Below, piece after piece: positions 7,607 through 14,796 of a stretch of DNA of 64,000 nt. The DNA is from Sphingomonas sp. (GTDB lineage: Bacteria; Pseudomonadota; Alphaproteobacteria; Sphingomonadales; Sphingomonadaceae), in contig JAFOMG010000008.1 in NCBI GenBank assembly GCA_017418975.1, positions 1-64,000 on the forward strand, read 5' to 3'. The notes beneath the pieces are model-generated. The model was not told the DNA's origin and searched no databases. It saw only the letters and a program-made list of their open reading frames with translations. Made by a program: the position numbers and the translations under genes. Within the stretch, counting starts at the first letter, position 1. Every line of letters starts with the position of its first letter.

Positions 7607-9382
7607 CTAGTGATTGTGCCGCGGCACCTTCTCGCTCGTCCGCCGGTATTTCAGCGCGAAATCGAGCACTCCGCCCTCGCCCAGCTGGCCGACCTTCTCG
7701 CGATACAGCTCCTCCCAGGGCGTATTGCTCTCCGGGATCGGCGGGGCGGGCTCGGCCTTGCGGCGGGCGATCTCGTCCGGCGCGACCAGCGCATCGCAGG
7801 TGCCGGCATTCAGGTCGATGCGGATCGTGTCGCCGGTGCGCAACCAGGCCAGGCCGCCGCCCGCCGCGCTCTCCGGCGAGGCGTTGAGGATCGAGGGACT
7901 GTCCGACGTGCCCGACTGGCGGCCGTCGCCCAGCGTGGGCAGGCTCATGATGCCTCGCTGGATCAGGTGATCGGGCGGCTGCATGTTGACGACTTCCGCC
8001 GAGCCCGGCCAGCCGATCGGGCCCGAGCCACGGATGACGAGGATGCAATTCTCGTCGATGTCCAGCGCCGGATCGTTGATATTGTGGTGATAATCGTCCG
8101 AGCCGTCGAACACGATCGCCCGGCCCTCGAACACGCCTTCCCGGCCGGGGCGCGAGAGGTAGCGGGCGCGGAAATCCTCGGAGATCACGCTGGTCTTCAT
8201 GATCGCCATGTCGAACAGGTTGCCCGAGAGGACGAGGAAGCCGGCCTTTTGCCTGAGCGGCCGGTCCCATTCGAAGATCACCTGGCGATCGGTGACGGCA
8301 CGGCCGGCGACATTCTCGGCGAGCGTCTTGCCGGTGCAGGTCATCACATCGCCGTTCAGCGCGCCGTTCGCCAGCATCTCGGTCAGCACCGCGGGGATGC
8401 CGCCGGCACGGTGGAAGCGCTCGGAAAGATATTCGCCCGCCGGCTGCATGTTGACCACCAGCGGCAGGTCATAGCCGGCGCGCCAGTCGTCCGGCGTGAT
8501 CTCGATGCCGGCATGGCGAGCCATGGCGTCGAGATGCGGCTGCGCGTTGGTGGAGCCGCCGATCGCGGTGAGCAGCCGGATCGCGTTCAGGAAGCTATCG
8601 CGGGTGAGGATCCGGGAGGGGCGCAGGTCCTCATAGGCCATCTCGACGATGCGCTTGCCGGTCTCATAGGCCATCTGGCCGCGCTCGCGATACGGCGCCG
8701 GGATCATCGCGCAGCCGGGGAGCGACATGCCGAGCCCCTCCGCGATGCTGTTCATCGTCGAGGCGGTGCCCATGGTGTTGCAATGGCCCGACGAGGGCGC
8801 GCTTTCCATCGCGCGGCGGAGGAACTCGGCCTCGTCGATCTCGCCCGCGGCCATCTTGCGGCGGCTGCGCCAGATCACCGTTCCGGAGCCCACCAGCTCG
8901 CCTTCGTGCCAGCCGTCGAGCATCGGACCGCCCGACAGGACGATCGCCGGAATGTCGACGGTGGAGGCGGCCATGAGGGACGAAGGGGTGGTCTTGTCGC
9001 AGCCGGTGGTGAGGATCACCGCATCGATCGGATAGCCGTTGAGGATCTCGACCAGGCCGAGATAGGCGAGGTTGCGATCGAGCGCTGCCGTCGGCCGGCG
9101 GCAATTCTCGAAGATCGGATGGAGCGGAAACTCCATCGGCACCCCGCCCGCCGCCAGGATGCCGGCACGGGCGCGCTTCACCGTCTCCAGATGGATGCGA
9201 TTGCAGGGGGCGATATCGCTGCCCGATTGCGCGATGCCGATGATCGGCTTGCCCGAGGTCAGCTCCTCGGGCGTGATGCCGTAGTTCATGAAACGCTCGA
9301 GATAGAGCGCCGCCATGTCGGCACGGCCGGGCGCTGCGAACCACTCGCGCGAGCGGAAGGGGCGGACGGGGGTGCGGGTCAT
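7607..9382 (-). CDS. xylD: D-xylonate dehydratase (XylD, IlvD/Edd family)
   Basis: It removes water from D-xylonate to give 2-keto-3-deoxy-D-xylonate, the third Weimberg step. The 591-aa length equals that of Caulobacter XylD. Cys60 (APCNRIH), Cys128 (TTGCDKTT) and Cys201 (GHCNTMGTAST) are the expected iron-sulfur ligands, and Lys129 follows Cys128 as the metal-binding lysine. The GDGRQSGTSDSPSILN segment holds the catalytic serine region, and the protein ends PRHNH like its homologue. The ATG at 9382 has AAGGA just upstream. It is the last gene after the sugar porter on the same strand, opposite to xylXBC. A large nested palindrome lies between it and the porter, so it may be separately transcribed. 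Confidence 0.93.
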   Translation of the reverse strand: MTRTPVRPFRSREWFAAPGRADMAALYLERFMNYGITPEELTSGKPIIGIAQSGSDIAPCNRIHLETVKRARAGILAAGGVPMEFPLHPIFENCRRPTAALDRNLAYLGLVEILNGYPIDAVILTTGCDKTTPSSLMAASTVDIPAIVLSGGPMLDGWHEGELVGSGTVIWRSRRKMAAGEIDEAEFLRRAMESAPSSGHCNTMGTASTMNSIAEGLGMSLPGCAMIPAPYRERGQMAYETGKRIVEMAYEDLRPSRILTRDSFLNAIRLLTAIGGSTNAQPHLDAMARHAGIEITPDDWRAGYDLPLVVNMQPAGEYLSERFHRAGGIPAVLTEMLANGALNGDVMTCTGKTLAENVAGRAVTDRQVIFEWDRPLRQKAGFLVLSGNLFDMAIMKTSVISEDFRARYLSRPGREGVFEGRAIVFDGSDDYHHNINDPALDIDENCILVIRGSGPIGWPGSAEVVNMQPPDHLIQRGIMSLPTLGDGRQSGTSDSPSILNASPESAAGGGLAWLRTGDTIRIDLNAGTCDALVAPDEIARRKAEPAPPIPESNTPWEELYREKVGQLGEGGVLDFALKYRRTSEKVPRHNH

Positions 9383-9395
9383 ATTTCCTTCTCGA

Positions 9396-9523
9396 TCCTC
9401 CCCGGCACGGGGAGGGGGACCGCCGCGAAGCGGGGGTGGAGGGGGCTCTCCGCAAAGGACTGGCTGGTGGAGAGCCCCCTCCACCAGCCTTCGGCTGGTC
9501 CCCCTCCCCGTAACAGGGGAGGA
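9396..9523. repeat. Nested palindromic intergenic repeat
   Basis: Three concentric inverted repeats are visible. The outer arms are TCCTCCCC (9396-9403) and GGGGAGGA (9516-9523). The middle arms are GGGGAGGGGGACC (9409-9421) and GGTCCCCCTCCCC (9497-9509). The inner arms are GGTGGAGGGGGCTCTCC (9435-9451) and GGAGAGCCCCCTCCACC (9469-9485), all exact. The element fills the gap between the porter stop and the xylD start. It could fold into one long stem in RNA and attenuate or process the porter-xylD transcript. It resembles intergenic repeat families of sphingomonads. Confidence 0.8.
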
Positions 9524-9532
9524 TTTGAAGGG

Positions 9533-10936
9533 TCACCCTTCCATCGCCTCCAGTTCCTTGCCCTTGGTCTCGTGGATGAACTTCTGGACCAGGAAGAAGC
9601 TGATCACCGCGCAGACGCCGTAGAAGGTATAGGCGCCGGTGAGGCTCCACTTCGCCATGCTCGGAAAGGTCTGGGCGATGACATAGTTGGCGCCCCATTG
9701 CGCGAAGCCGCAGACCGCCAGCGCCGAGCCGCGGATCTGGTTGGGGAACATCTCGCCCAGCATCACCCACATCACCGGGCCCCAGCTGACGTTGAAGAAG
9801 ATGACGTAGAGATTGGCGGCGATCACGGCGACCATGCCCATCTGCGGGGTCAGCACCAGCTTGCCGGCGGGGTCGAGCGTGCCCTGGCTGAAGGCATAGA
9901 CCATCACGAACAGGGTCACCGCCATGCCGGCCGAGCCGATCAGCAGCAGCGGCTTGCGGCCGATCCGGTCGATCACCGCGATGGTGATGAAGCAGGCGGC
10001 GATCGAAACGGCGCCCGAGACGATGTTGATCAGCAGCGCGTCATTCTCGGTGAAGCCGGCGAGCTGCCACAGGGTGGCGCCATAATAGAAGATCACGTTG
10101 ATGCCGACGAGCTGCTGGAACACCGCGAGCAACAGGCCCGCCCAGACGATCGCGCGGATGCCGAGGAAGCCCCCGGGCGCGAAGATGTCGGCCAGGCGCG
10201 GCCGGTGATCGGTCGAGAAGCTGGCCTGGATCTCGGCGAGCTTGAGCCCGCCCTCGGTCGCGCCGAACAGGCTGGTGAGCACCTTGAGCGCTTCGGGATT
10301 GCGCTGCTTGGCGACGAGATAGCGCGGGCTCTCCGGAATGAAGAACAGCGCGACCAGGAACACCGCGGCCGGGATCGCCTGCATCAGGTACATCCAGCGC
10401 CAGGCCTCGATCCCGCCGAGATGGCCGAGCGAACTGCCGGCGGCCTGGGCGAGATAATAGTTCACCACGAAGGCGGCGGTGAGGCCCGAGATGATCATGA
10501 TCTGCTGCACCGTCGTCATCCGGCCGCGGATGTTGGCGGGGGCGACTTCGGAGATATAGGCGGGCGACAGCACCGAGGCGGCGCCGACCGCAACGCCGCC
10601 GATGATGCGGGCGATGACGAAGATCGTGTGATCGTGCGCGAAGCCCTGGACCAGCGCGCCGCCGAGGAAGAGCAATGCGGCCAGGCGCATCACGTTGCGG
10701 CGGCCCATCGCATCGGCGAGCGTGCCGGCGAAGAAGGCGCCGAACACGCAGCCGATCAGCAGCGAGCCGACCGTGAAGCCGAGCCCGGCCTCGTCCAGCG
10801 CGAAGGCGGCCTTGAGCCCCTCCTGCGTGCCGTTCACCGCGCCGCTGTCATAGCCGAAGAGCAGGCCGCCGATCGTCGCCACCGCGACGATGGCGCCGAT
10901 CAGGCCCATATTGGCCCTTTGCGCCGTATCATTCAT
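9533..10936 (-). CDS. xylE: MFS sugar porter, probable xylose:H+ symporter
   Basis: An inner-membrane sugar transporter of 467 aa with 12 predicted helices. Sugar-porter signatures are GYDSGAVNGTQEG near the start of helix 1, the ADAMGRRNVMRL loop between helices 2 and 3, PESPRYLVAKQRN after helix 6, DRIGRKPLLLIG after helix 8, and the ETKGKELEAME end. I chose ATG 10936 because GGAGGGG lies about 10 bases upstream; ATG 10954 overlaps that site. It is followed by xylD on the same strand and preceded by a dyad related to the locus operators. D-xylose is the likely substrate from context, but the family also carries glucose, galactose and arabinose. Confidence 0.85.
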   Translation of the reverse strand: MNDTAQRANMGLIGAIVAVATIGGLLFGYDSGAVNGTQEGLKAAFALDEAGLGFTVGSLLIGCVFGAFFAGTLADAMGRRNVMRLAALLFLGGALVQGFAHDHTIFVIARIIGGVAVGAASVLSPAYISEVAPANIRGRMTTVQQIMIISGLTAAFVVNYYLAQAAGSSLGHLGGIEAWRWMYLMQAIPAAVFLVALFFIPESPRYLVAKQRNPEALKVLTSLFGATEGGLKLAEIQASFSTDHRPRLADIFAPGGFLGIRAIVWAGLLLAVFQQLVGINVIFYYGATLWQLAGFTENDALLINIVSGAVSIAACFITIAVIDRIGRKPLLLIGSAGMAVTLFVMVYAFSQGTLDPAGKLVLTPQMGMVAVIAANLYVIFFNVSWGPVMWVMLGEMFPNQIRGSALAVCGFAQWGANYVIAQTFPSMAKWSLTGAYTFYGVCAVISFFLVQKFIHETKGKELEAMEG

Positions 10937-10974
10937 TCGCTCTATCCCCTCCATCGCGCCCGTCCGGCGGCATT

Positions 10975-10986
10975 GTTAGCGGTAAC
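10975..10986. promoter_or_regulatory. Divergent LacI-type half-conserved dyad before the sugar porter
   Basis: GTTAGCGGTAAC sits 39 bp before the porter start. It matches the GTTAGCGCTAAC form of the locus dyad except for one of the two central bases. It is a plausible weaker operator for the same regulator. Confidence 0.5.
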
Positions 10987-11093
10987 GGTGACGCGATCCG
11001 AGGGGAAAAGCAAGTAGGGTTGCTTCCGCCGGAGACTCTGTCCCGCGTTGTCATGCTGGACCGGTTTGGGCCGGGGGCCAAGCCCCTTCCACT

Positions 11094-11114
11094 CCCCTCC
11101 CCGGAAGGGAGGGG
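11094..11114 (-). terminator. GC-rich hairpin after the LacI regulator
   Basis: CCCCTCCC (11094-11101) and GGGAGGGG (11107-11114) flank a CGGAA loop, 7 bp past the regulator stop on the minus strand. There is no strong U-tract. It is one of the convergent-type hairpins of this window. Confidence 0.5.
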
Positions 11115-11120
11115 CTCAGA

Positions 11121-12215
11121 TCACCGCCAGCCCTTCTTCGCGGGCGCCGGCCTGAGTGCCGAGGCCCCCGGAGGGGGACCGGAGGATTCGCGCAGGATCA
11201 GCTCATGGTCGAGCACCTGCTCCTCCAGCTTGTCGGTGGTGCCGGCACGGTGGGCCCGCAGCCGGGCGAGCAACAGAGTGAGCGCGCTCTCCGCCATGGC
11301 GGCGATCGGCTGGCGGACGGTGGTGAGCTCGGGCCACATGGTGGTAGCGAGCGAGGTGTCGTCGAAGCCGACGATGCTGATGTCCTGCGGCACGTGCAGC
11401 CCGCGCCGATGGGCGACGCCCACTGCGGCCGCGGCCATGTCGTCGTTCGAGGCGAAGATCGCGGTGGGCGGATCCTTGCGGTCGAGCAGCCGCTCGGCCG
11501 CGACGATGCCCGAGCGGAAGGTGAAATAACCCTGCTCCACCGGCATCGCCTGCACGTCGAGCCCGGCGGCCTCCACTGCCTCGACGAAGCCGCGATGGCG
11601 CTCGGCGGAGCTGGTCTGGTTCGGGTTGCCGCGGATGAAGCCGATCCGGCGATGGCCGAGATCGATCAGGTGCCGGGTCATCGCGGCGGCGGCGGCGGCA
11701 TCGTCGATGCGCACGTTGAGGCTGCGCTCGGGCGGCAGGCCCATCGCGACCGAGACCCAGGGAATGCCCGCAGTCTCCAGCTCCGCGCGGACCGGCGCGG
11801 CCTCGGACAGCGGCGGCGGCAGGATCACACCCTCGACGCTGGTGGAGGCGAACTGGCGCGTCGCCTCGGCCTGTTCGTCCGCCCGCTCGCCTTCGCAGGC
11901 CTCGAGCACCAGGTGGCAGCCGGCGCGGCGGGCGGCGGCGAGCGCGCCGATCAGGAATTGCGAGAGATAGGCCGCCGAGGGATTGGAATAGAGCAGGCCG
12001 ATCTGGGTCGCCTCGCCCGCCGCCAGGCTGCGCGCGGCGCTGTTGGGCGAATAGTTCAGCGTCGCGATCGCCTCGAGAACCGCCTGGCGGGTGGTCTCCC
12101 TGACATTGGATCCGCCATTGACCACGCGCGAGACCGTCATCGCGGAAACGCCGGCGGCGCGCGCGACGTCCTGTACGGTGACCGTGCCTCGGCTTCTGCG
12201 GCTGGGTCTGCTCAT
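11121..12215 (-). CDS. xylR: LacI-family transcriptional regulator of the xylan/xylose locus
   Basis: A 364-aa repressor. The N-terminal LacI helix-turn-helix is TVQDVARAAGVSAMTVSRVV (residues 12-31), with the hinge helix SPNSAARSLAAGEATQIGLL near residue 57. A periplasmic-binding-like sensor domain follows, with GHRRIGFIRGNP, AIFASNDDMAAAAVGVAHR and DISIVGFDDT. It is transcribed away from the GH3 gene, and the 140-bp gap holds a clear operator. Similar dyads before xylX, the receptor, the halogenase operon and manD suggest it controls the whole locus and probably itself. The inducer, likely xylose or a xylo-oligosaccharide, is inferred from context. The name xylR is by analogy. Confidence 0.85.
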   Translation of the reverse strand: MSRPSRRSRGTVTVQDVARAAGVSAMTVSRVVNGGSNVRETTRQAVLEAIATLNYSPNSAARSLAAGEATQIGLLYSNPSAAYLSQFLIGALAAARRAGCHLVLEACEGERADEQAEATRQFASTSVEGVILPPPLSEAAPVRAELETAGIPWVSVAMGLPPERSLNVRIDDAAAAAAMTRHLIDLGHRRIGFIRGNPNQTSSAERHRGFVEAVEAAGLDVQAMPVEQGYFTFRSGIVAAERLLDRKDPPTAIFASNDDMAAAAVGVAHRRGLHVPQDISIVGFDDTSLATTMWPELTTVRQPIAAMAESALTLLLARLRAHRAGTTDKLEEQVLDHELILRESSGPPPGASALRPAPAKKGWR

Positions 12216-12265
12216 CGTTTCGGGGATATGCCGCGATTAGCACAAATGCAATCGGCGTGACCCGG

Positions 12266-12306
12266 TTGACCGTTACGGATTCCGACTGATAGTGATAGCG
12301 CTACCA
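12266..12306 (+). promoter_or_regulatory. Promoter and LacI-type operator before the GH3 gene
   Basis: TTGACC (12266-12271) and GATAGT (12288-12293) form a -35/-10 pair 16 bp apart. The dyad TGATAGCGCTACCA (12293-12306) begins at the end of the -10. It lies 50 bp before the GH3 start and 78 bp before the divergent regulator start, so it may serve both. Confidence 0.75.
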
Positions 12307-12355
12307 TAACCGGAACCAGCCGGCGCCCGAGCGCCGCGACCCAGAGGAGAGGAAC

Positions 12356-14758
12356 GTGCGCAATTTCCGCCGCATCGCCGCGCTTGCCATCGCCGCCACG
12401 GCGCTGACCCCCGCCATTGCCCCCGCGGCGCTCGCCCAGGCCGCCAGGGCGGACGGCAAGACGGAGCGCCCGCTCTACAAGGACGCCGGCCAGCCGATCG
12501 ATGCGCGGGTCGACGATCTGCTCGGCCGGATGACGCTGGAGGAGAAGGTGGCGCAGCTGGTCGCGATCTGGCTGAAGAAGGACGCGATCCAGACGCCGGC
12601 GGGCGATTTCGATCCGGCCAGGGCGAGCGCTGCCTTCCCCAACGGCCTGGGCATGATCTCGCGCCCGTCCGACCGCAAGGGCGTGGCCGCGGGCACCGCC
12701 AATGCCGGCGCCGATGTGGCGGCCAATCGCGGCCCGGTGGACACCGCCACCTATATCAACGCCGCGCAGAAATGGTCGATGGAGCGCACCCGGCTGGGAA
12801 TTCCGATGATCATGCACGAGGAAGCGCTGCACGGGCTGGTCGCCCCCGGCGCGACGAGCTTCCCCCAGTCGATCGCCCTCGCCTCCACCTGGAATCCGGG
12901 CCTGCTGGAGAAGGTCTTCTCGGTCGCCGCCGCCGAGGCGCGGGCCCGCGGCGCCAATCTGGTGCTGGCGCCGGTGGTCGACGTGGCGCGCGATCCGCGC
13001 TGGGGCCGCATCGAGGAGACCTATGGCGAGGATCCCTATCTCGTCTCGGAAATGGGGCTGGCGGCGATCCGCGGCTTCCAGGGCACCACGCTGCCGCTGG
13101 CCAGGGACAAGGTGTTCGTCACGCTGAAGCACATGACCGGGCACGGCCAGCCGGACAACGGCACCAATGTCGGCCCCGCCTCGCTGGGCGAGCGCACGCT
13201 GCGCGAGGATTTCTTCCCGCCCTTCGAAAACGCAGTGACGCAGCTGCCGGTGCGCGCGGTGATGGCGAGCTACAATGAGATCGACGGCATCCCGAGCCAC
13301 GCCAACAAATGGCTGCTGCACGACGTGCTGCGCGGCGAATGGGGCTTCAAGGGCGCAGTGGTGAGCGATTATTTCGCGGTCCGCGAGCTCGTGACCCGGC
13401 ACAAGATGTTCAAGGACGTGAAGGACGCCGGCGCGCGCGCGATCGATGCGGGCGTCGACGTCGAGACGCCGGACGGCGAGGGCTTCAACTTCCTGGTCCA
13501 GCTCGTCCGCGAGGGCAAGGTGAGCCAGGGCCAGATCGACAATGCGGTGCGCCGCGTGCTCGAGATGAAGTTCGAGGGCGGACTGTTCGAGAATCCCTAT
13601 GCCGATGTGAAGCTGGCGGCGAGGCGGACCAACACGCCCGAGGCGATCGCCCTGGCGCGCCAGGCAGCGCGGGAATCGGTCGTCCTCCTCAAGAACGCGA
13701 ACGGCCTCCTCCCGCTCGACGCCGCCGGCATCAAGCGGATGGCAGTGATCGGCACCCATGCGAAGGACACGCCGATCGGCGGCTATTCGGACGTGCCGAA
13801 CCATGTCGTCTCGGTGCTGGAGGCCATGCAGGCCGAGGGCAAGGGCAAGTTCCAGGTCGATTATTCGGAAGGCGTGCGGCTGACCGAAGGGCGCGTCTGG
13901 GCGCAGGACAAGGTGACGCGCACCGATGCCGCGACCAATGACAGGCTGCGCGCCGATGCGGTGGCAGCGGCGAAGGATGCCGATGTCGTGGTGATGGTGC
14001 TGGGGGGCAACGAGGCGCTGAGCCGCGAGGCCTGGGCCGACGAGCATCTGGGCGACAGCGACAATCTCGACCTGCCGGGGCCGCAGGACCAGCTCGCCCG
14101 CGAGATCTTCGCGCTGGGCAAGCCGGTGGTGGTGATCCTGCTCAACGGCCGGCCCTATGCGGTGAACTATCTGGCCGAGAAGGCGCCGGCGCTGATCGAG
14201 GGCTGGTATCTGGGCGAGCAGACCGGCAACGCGCTGGCCGATGTGGTGTTCGGCCGCTTCAACCCGGGCGGCAAGCTGCCCGTGTCGATCGCGCGCGGCG
14301 TGGGTCAGCTGCCGATCTACTATAACCGCAAGCCGACCGCGCGGCGCGGCTATCTGTTCGGCGACACGACGCCGCTCTATCCGTTCGGCTATGGCCTCTC
14401 CTATTCGACCTTCGAGATCGGTGCGCCGGTGCTGGGCGCGGGCACGATCGGAGTCGCCGACAAGGTGACGGTGAAGGTGGACGTGGCCAATACCGGCAAG
14501 CGCGCCGGCGACGAAGTCGTCCAGCTCTATGTGCGCGACGACGAGGCGAGCGTGACCCGGCCGCTGATCGAGCTCAAGCGCTTCCAGCGCGTGACGCTGC
14601 AGCCCGGCGAGCGGAAGACCGTGTCGTTCGAGCTGACGCCCAGGGACCTGTCGCTGTGGAACGTGCAGATGAAGCGCGTGGTGGAGCCGGGCACGTTCAC
14701 CATCTCGGCCGGCCCGAACTCGGTGGACCTGAAGAGCACCACGCTGACGGTGCGGTGA
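12356..14758 (+). CDS. GH3 beta-glycosidase, probable exported beta-xylosidase
   Basis: An 800-aa glycoside hydrolase family 3 enzyme that removes terminal xylose or glucose from beta-linked oligosaccharides. The GTG start follows AGAGGAGAGG. Residues 1-28 are a signal peptide ending ALAQ, pointing to the periplasm or outer membrane. Catalytic Asp338 lies in VVSDYFAV. Further GH3 landmarks are RWGRIEETYGEDPYL (214-228), KHMTGHGQPDNG, the second alpha/beta domain (VVLLKNANGLLPLD) and a C-terminal fibronectin-III-like domain (RAGDEVVQLYVRD). The E(S/T)YGEDPYL form and the locus suggest xylosidase, but GH3 specificity is hard to read from sequence. It is controlled by the LacI-type operator just upstream. 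Confidence 0.88.
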   Translation: MRNFRRIAALAIAATALTPAIAPAALAQAARADGKTERPLYKDAGQPIDARVDDLLGRMTLEEKVAQLVAIWLKKDAIQTPAGDFDPARASAAFPNGLGMISRPSDRKGVAAGTANAGADVAANRGPVDTATYINAAQKWSMERTRLGIPMIMHEEALHGLVAPGATSFPQSIALASTWNPGLLEKVFSVAAAEARARGANLVLAPVVDVARDPRWGRIEETYGEDPYLVSEMGLAAIRGFQGTTLPLARDKVFVTLKHMTGHGQPDNGTNVGPASLGERTLREDFFPPFENAVTQLPVRAVMASYNEIDGIPSHANKWLLHDVLRGEWGFKGAVVSDYFAVRELVTRHKMFKDVKDAGARAIDAGVDVETPDGEGFNFLVQLVREGKVSQGQIDNAVRRVLEMKFEGGLFENPYADVKLAARRTNTPEAIALARQAARESVVLLKNANGLLPLDAAGIKRMAVIGTHAKDTPIGGYSDVPNHVVSVLEAMQAEGKGKFQVDYSEGVRLTEGRVWAQDKVTRTDAATNDRLRADAVAAAKDADVVVMVLGGNEALSREAWADEHLGDSDNLDLPGPQDQLAREIFALGKPVVVILLNGRPYAVNYLAEKAPALIEGWYLGEQTGNALADVVFGRFNPGGKLPVSIARGVGQLPIYYNRKPTARRGYLFGDTTPLYPFGYGLSYSTFEIGAPVLGAGTIGVADKVTVKVDVANTGKRAGDEVVQLYVRDDEASVTRPLIELKRFQRVTLQPGERKTVSFELTPRDLSLWNVQMKRVVEPGTFTISAGPNSVDLKSTTLTVR

Positions 14759-14766
14759 GACGAAGA

Positions 14767-14791
14767 TCCTCCCTCGCGCAGCGGGGGAGGA
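14767..14791. terminator. Bidirectional hairpin between GH3 and GH9 genes
   Basis: TCCTCCC (14767-14773) and GGGAGGA (14785-14791) are exact inverted repeats in the 38-bp gap between the convergent GH3 and GH9 stops. It probably ends both transcripts. Confidence 0.5.
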
Positions 14792-14796
14792 ATTGA

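Noticed and set aside
9396..9523. CRISPR array or insertion-sequence ends
   Set aside because: The repeats are inverted and nested, not direct and spaced. No cas gene, transposase or target duplication is present.
6869..11017. Very long open frame on the plus strand opposite the acetyltransferase, xylD and porter genes
   Set aside because: It is an antisense artefact of high GC codon bias. The minus-strand proteins match known families in full, while the plus-strand translation is low-complexity Ala/Arg/Gly/Asp.
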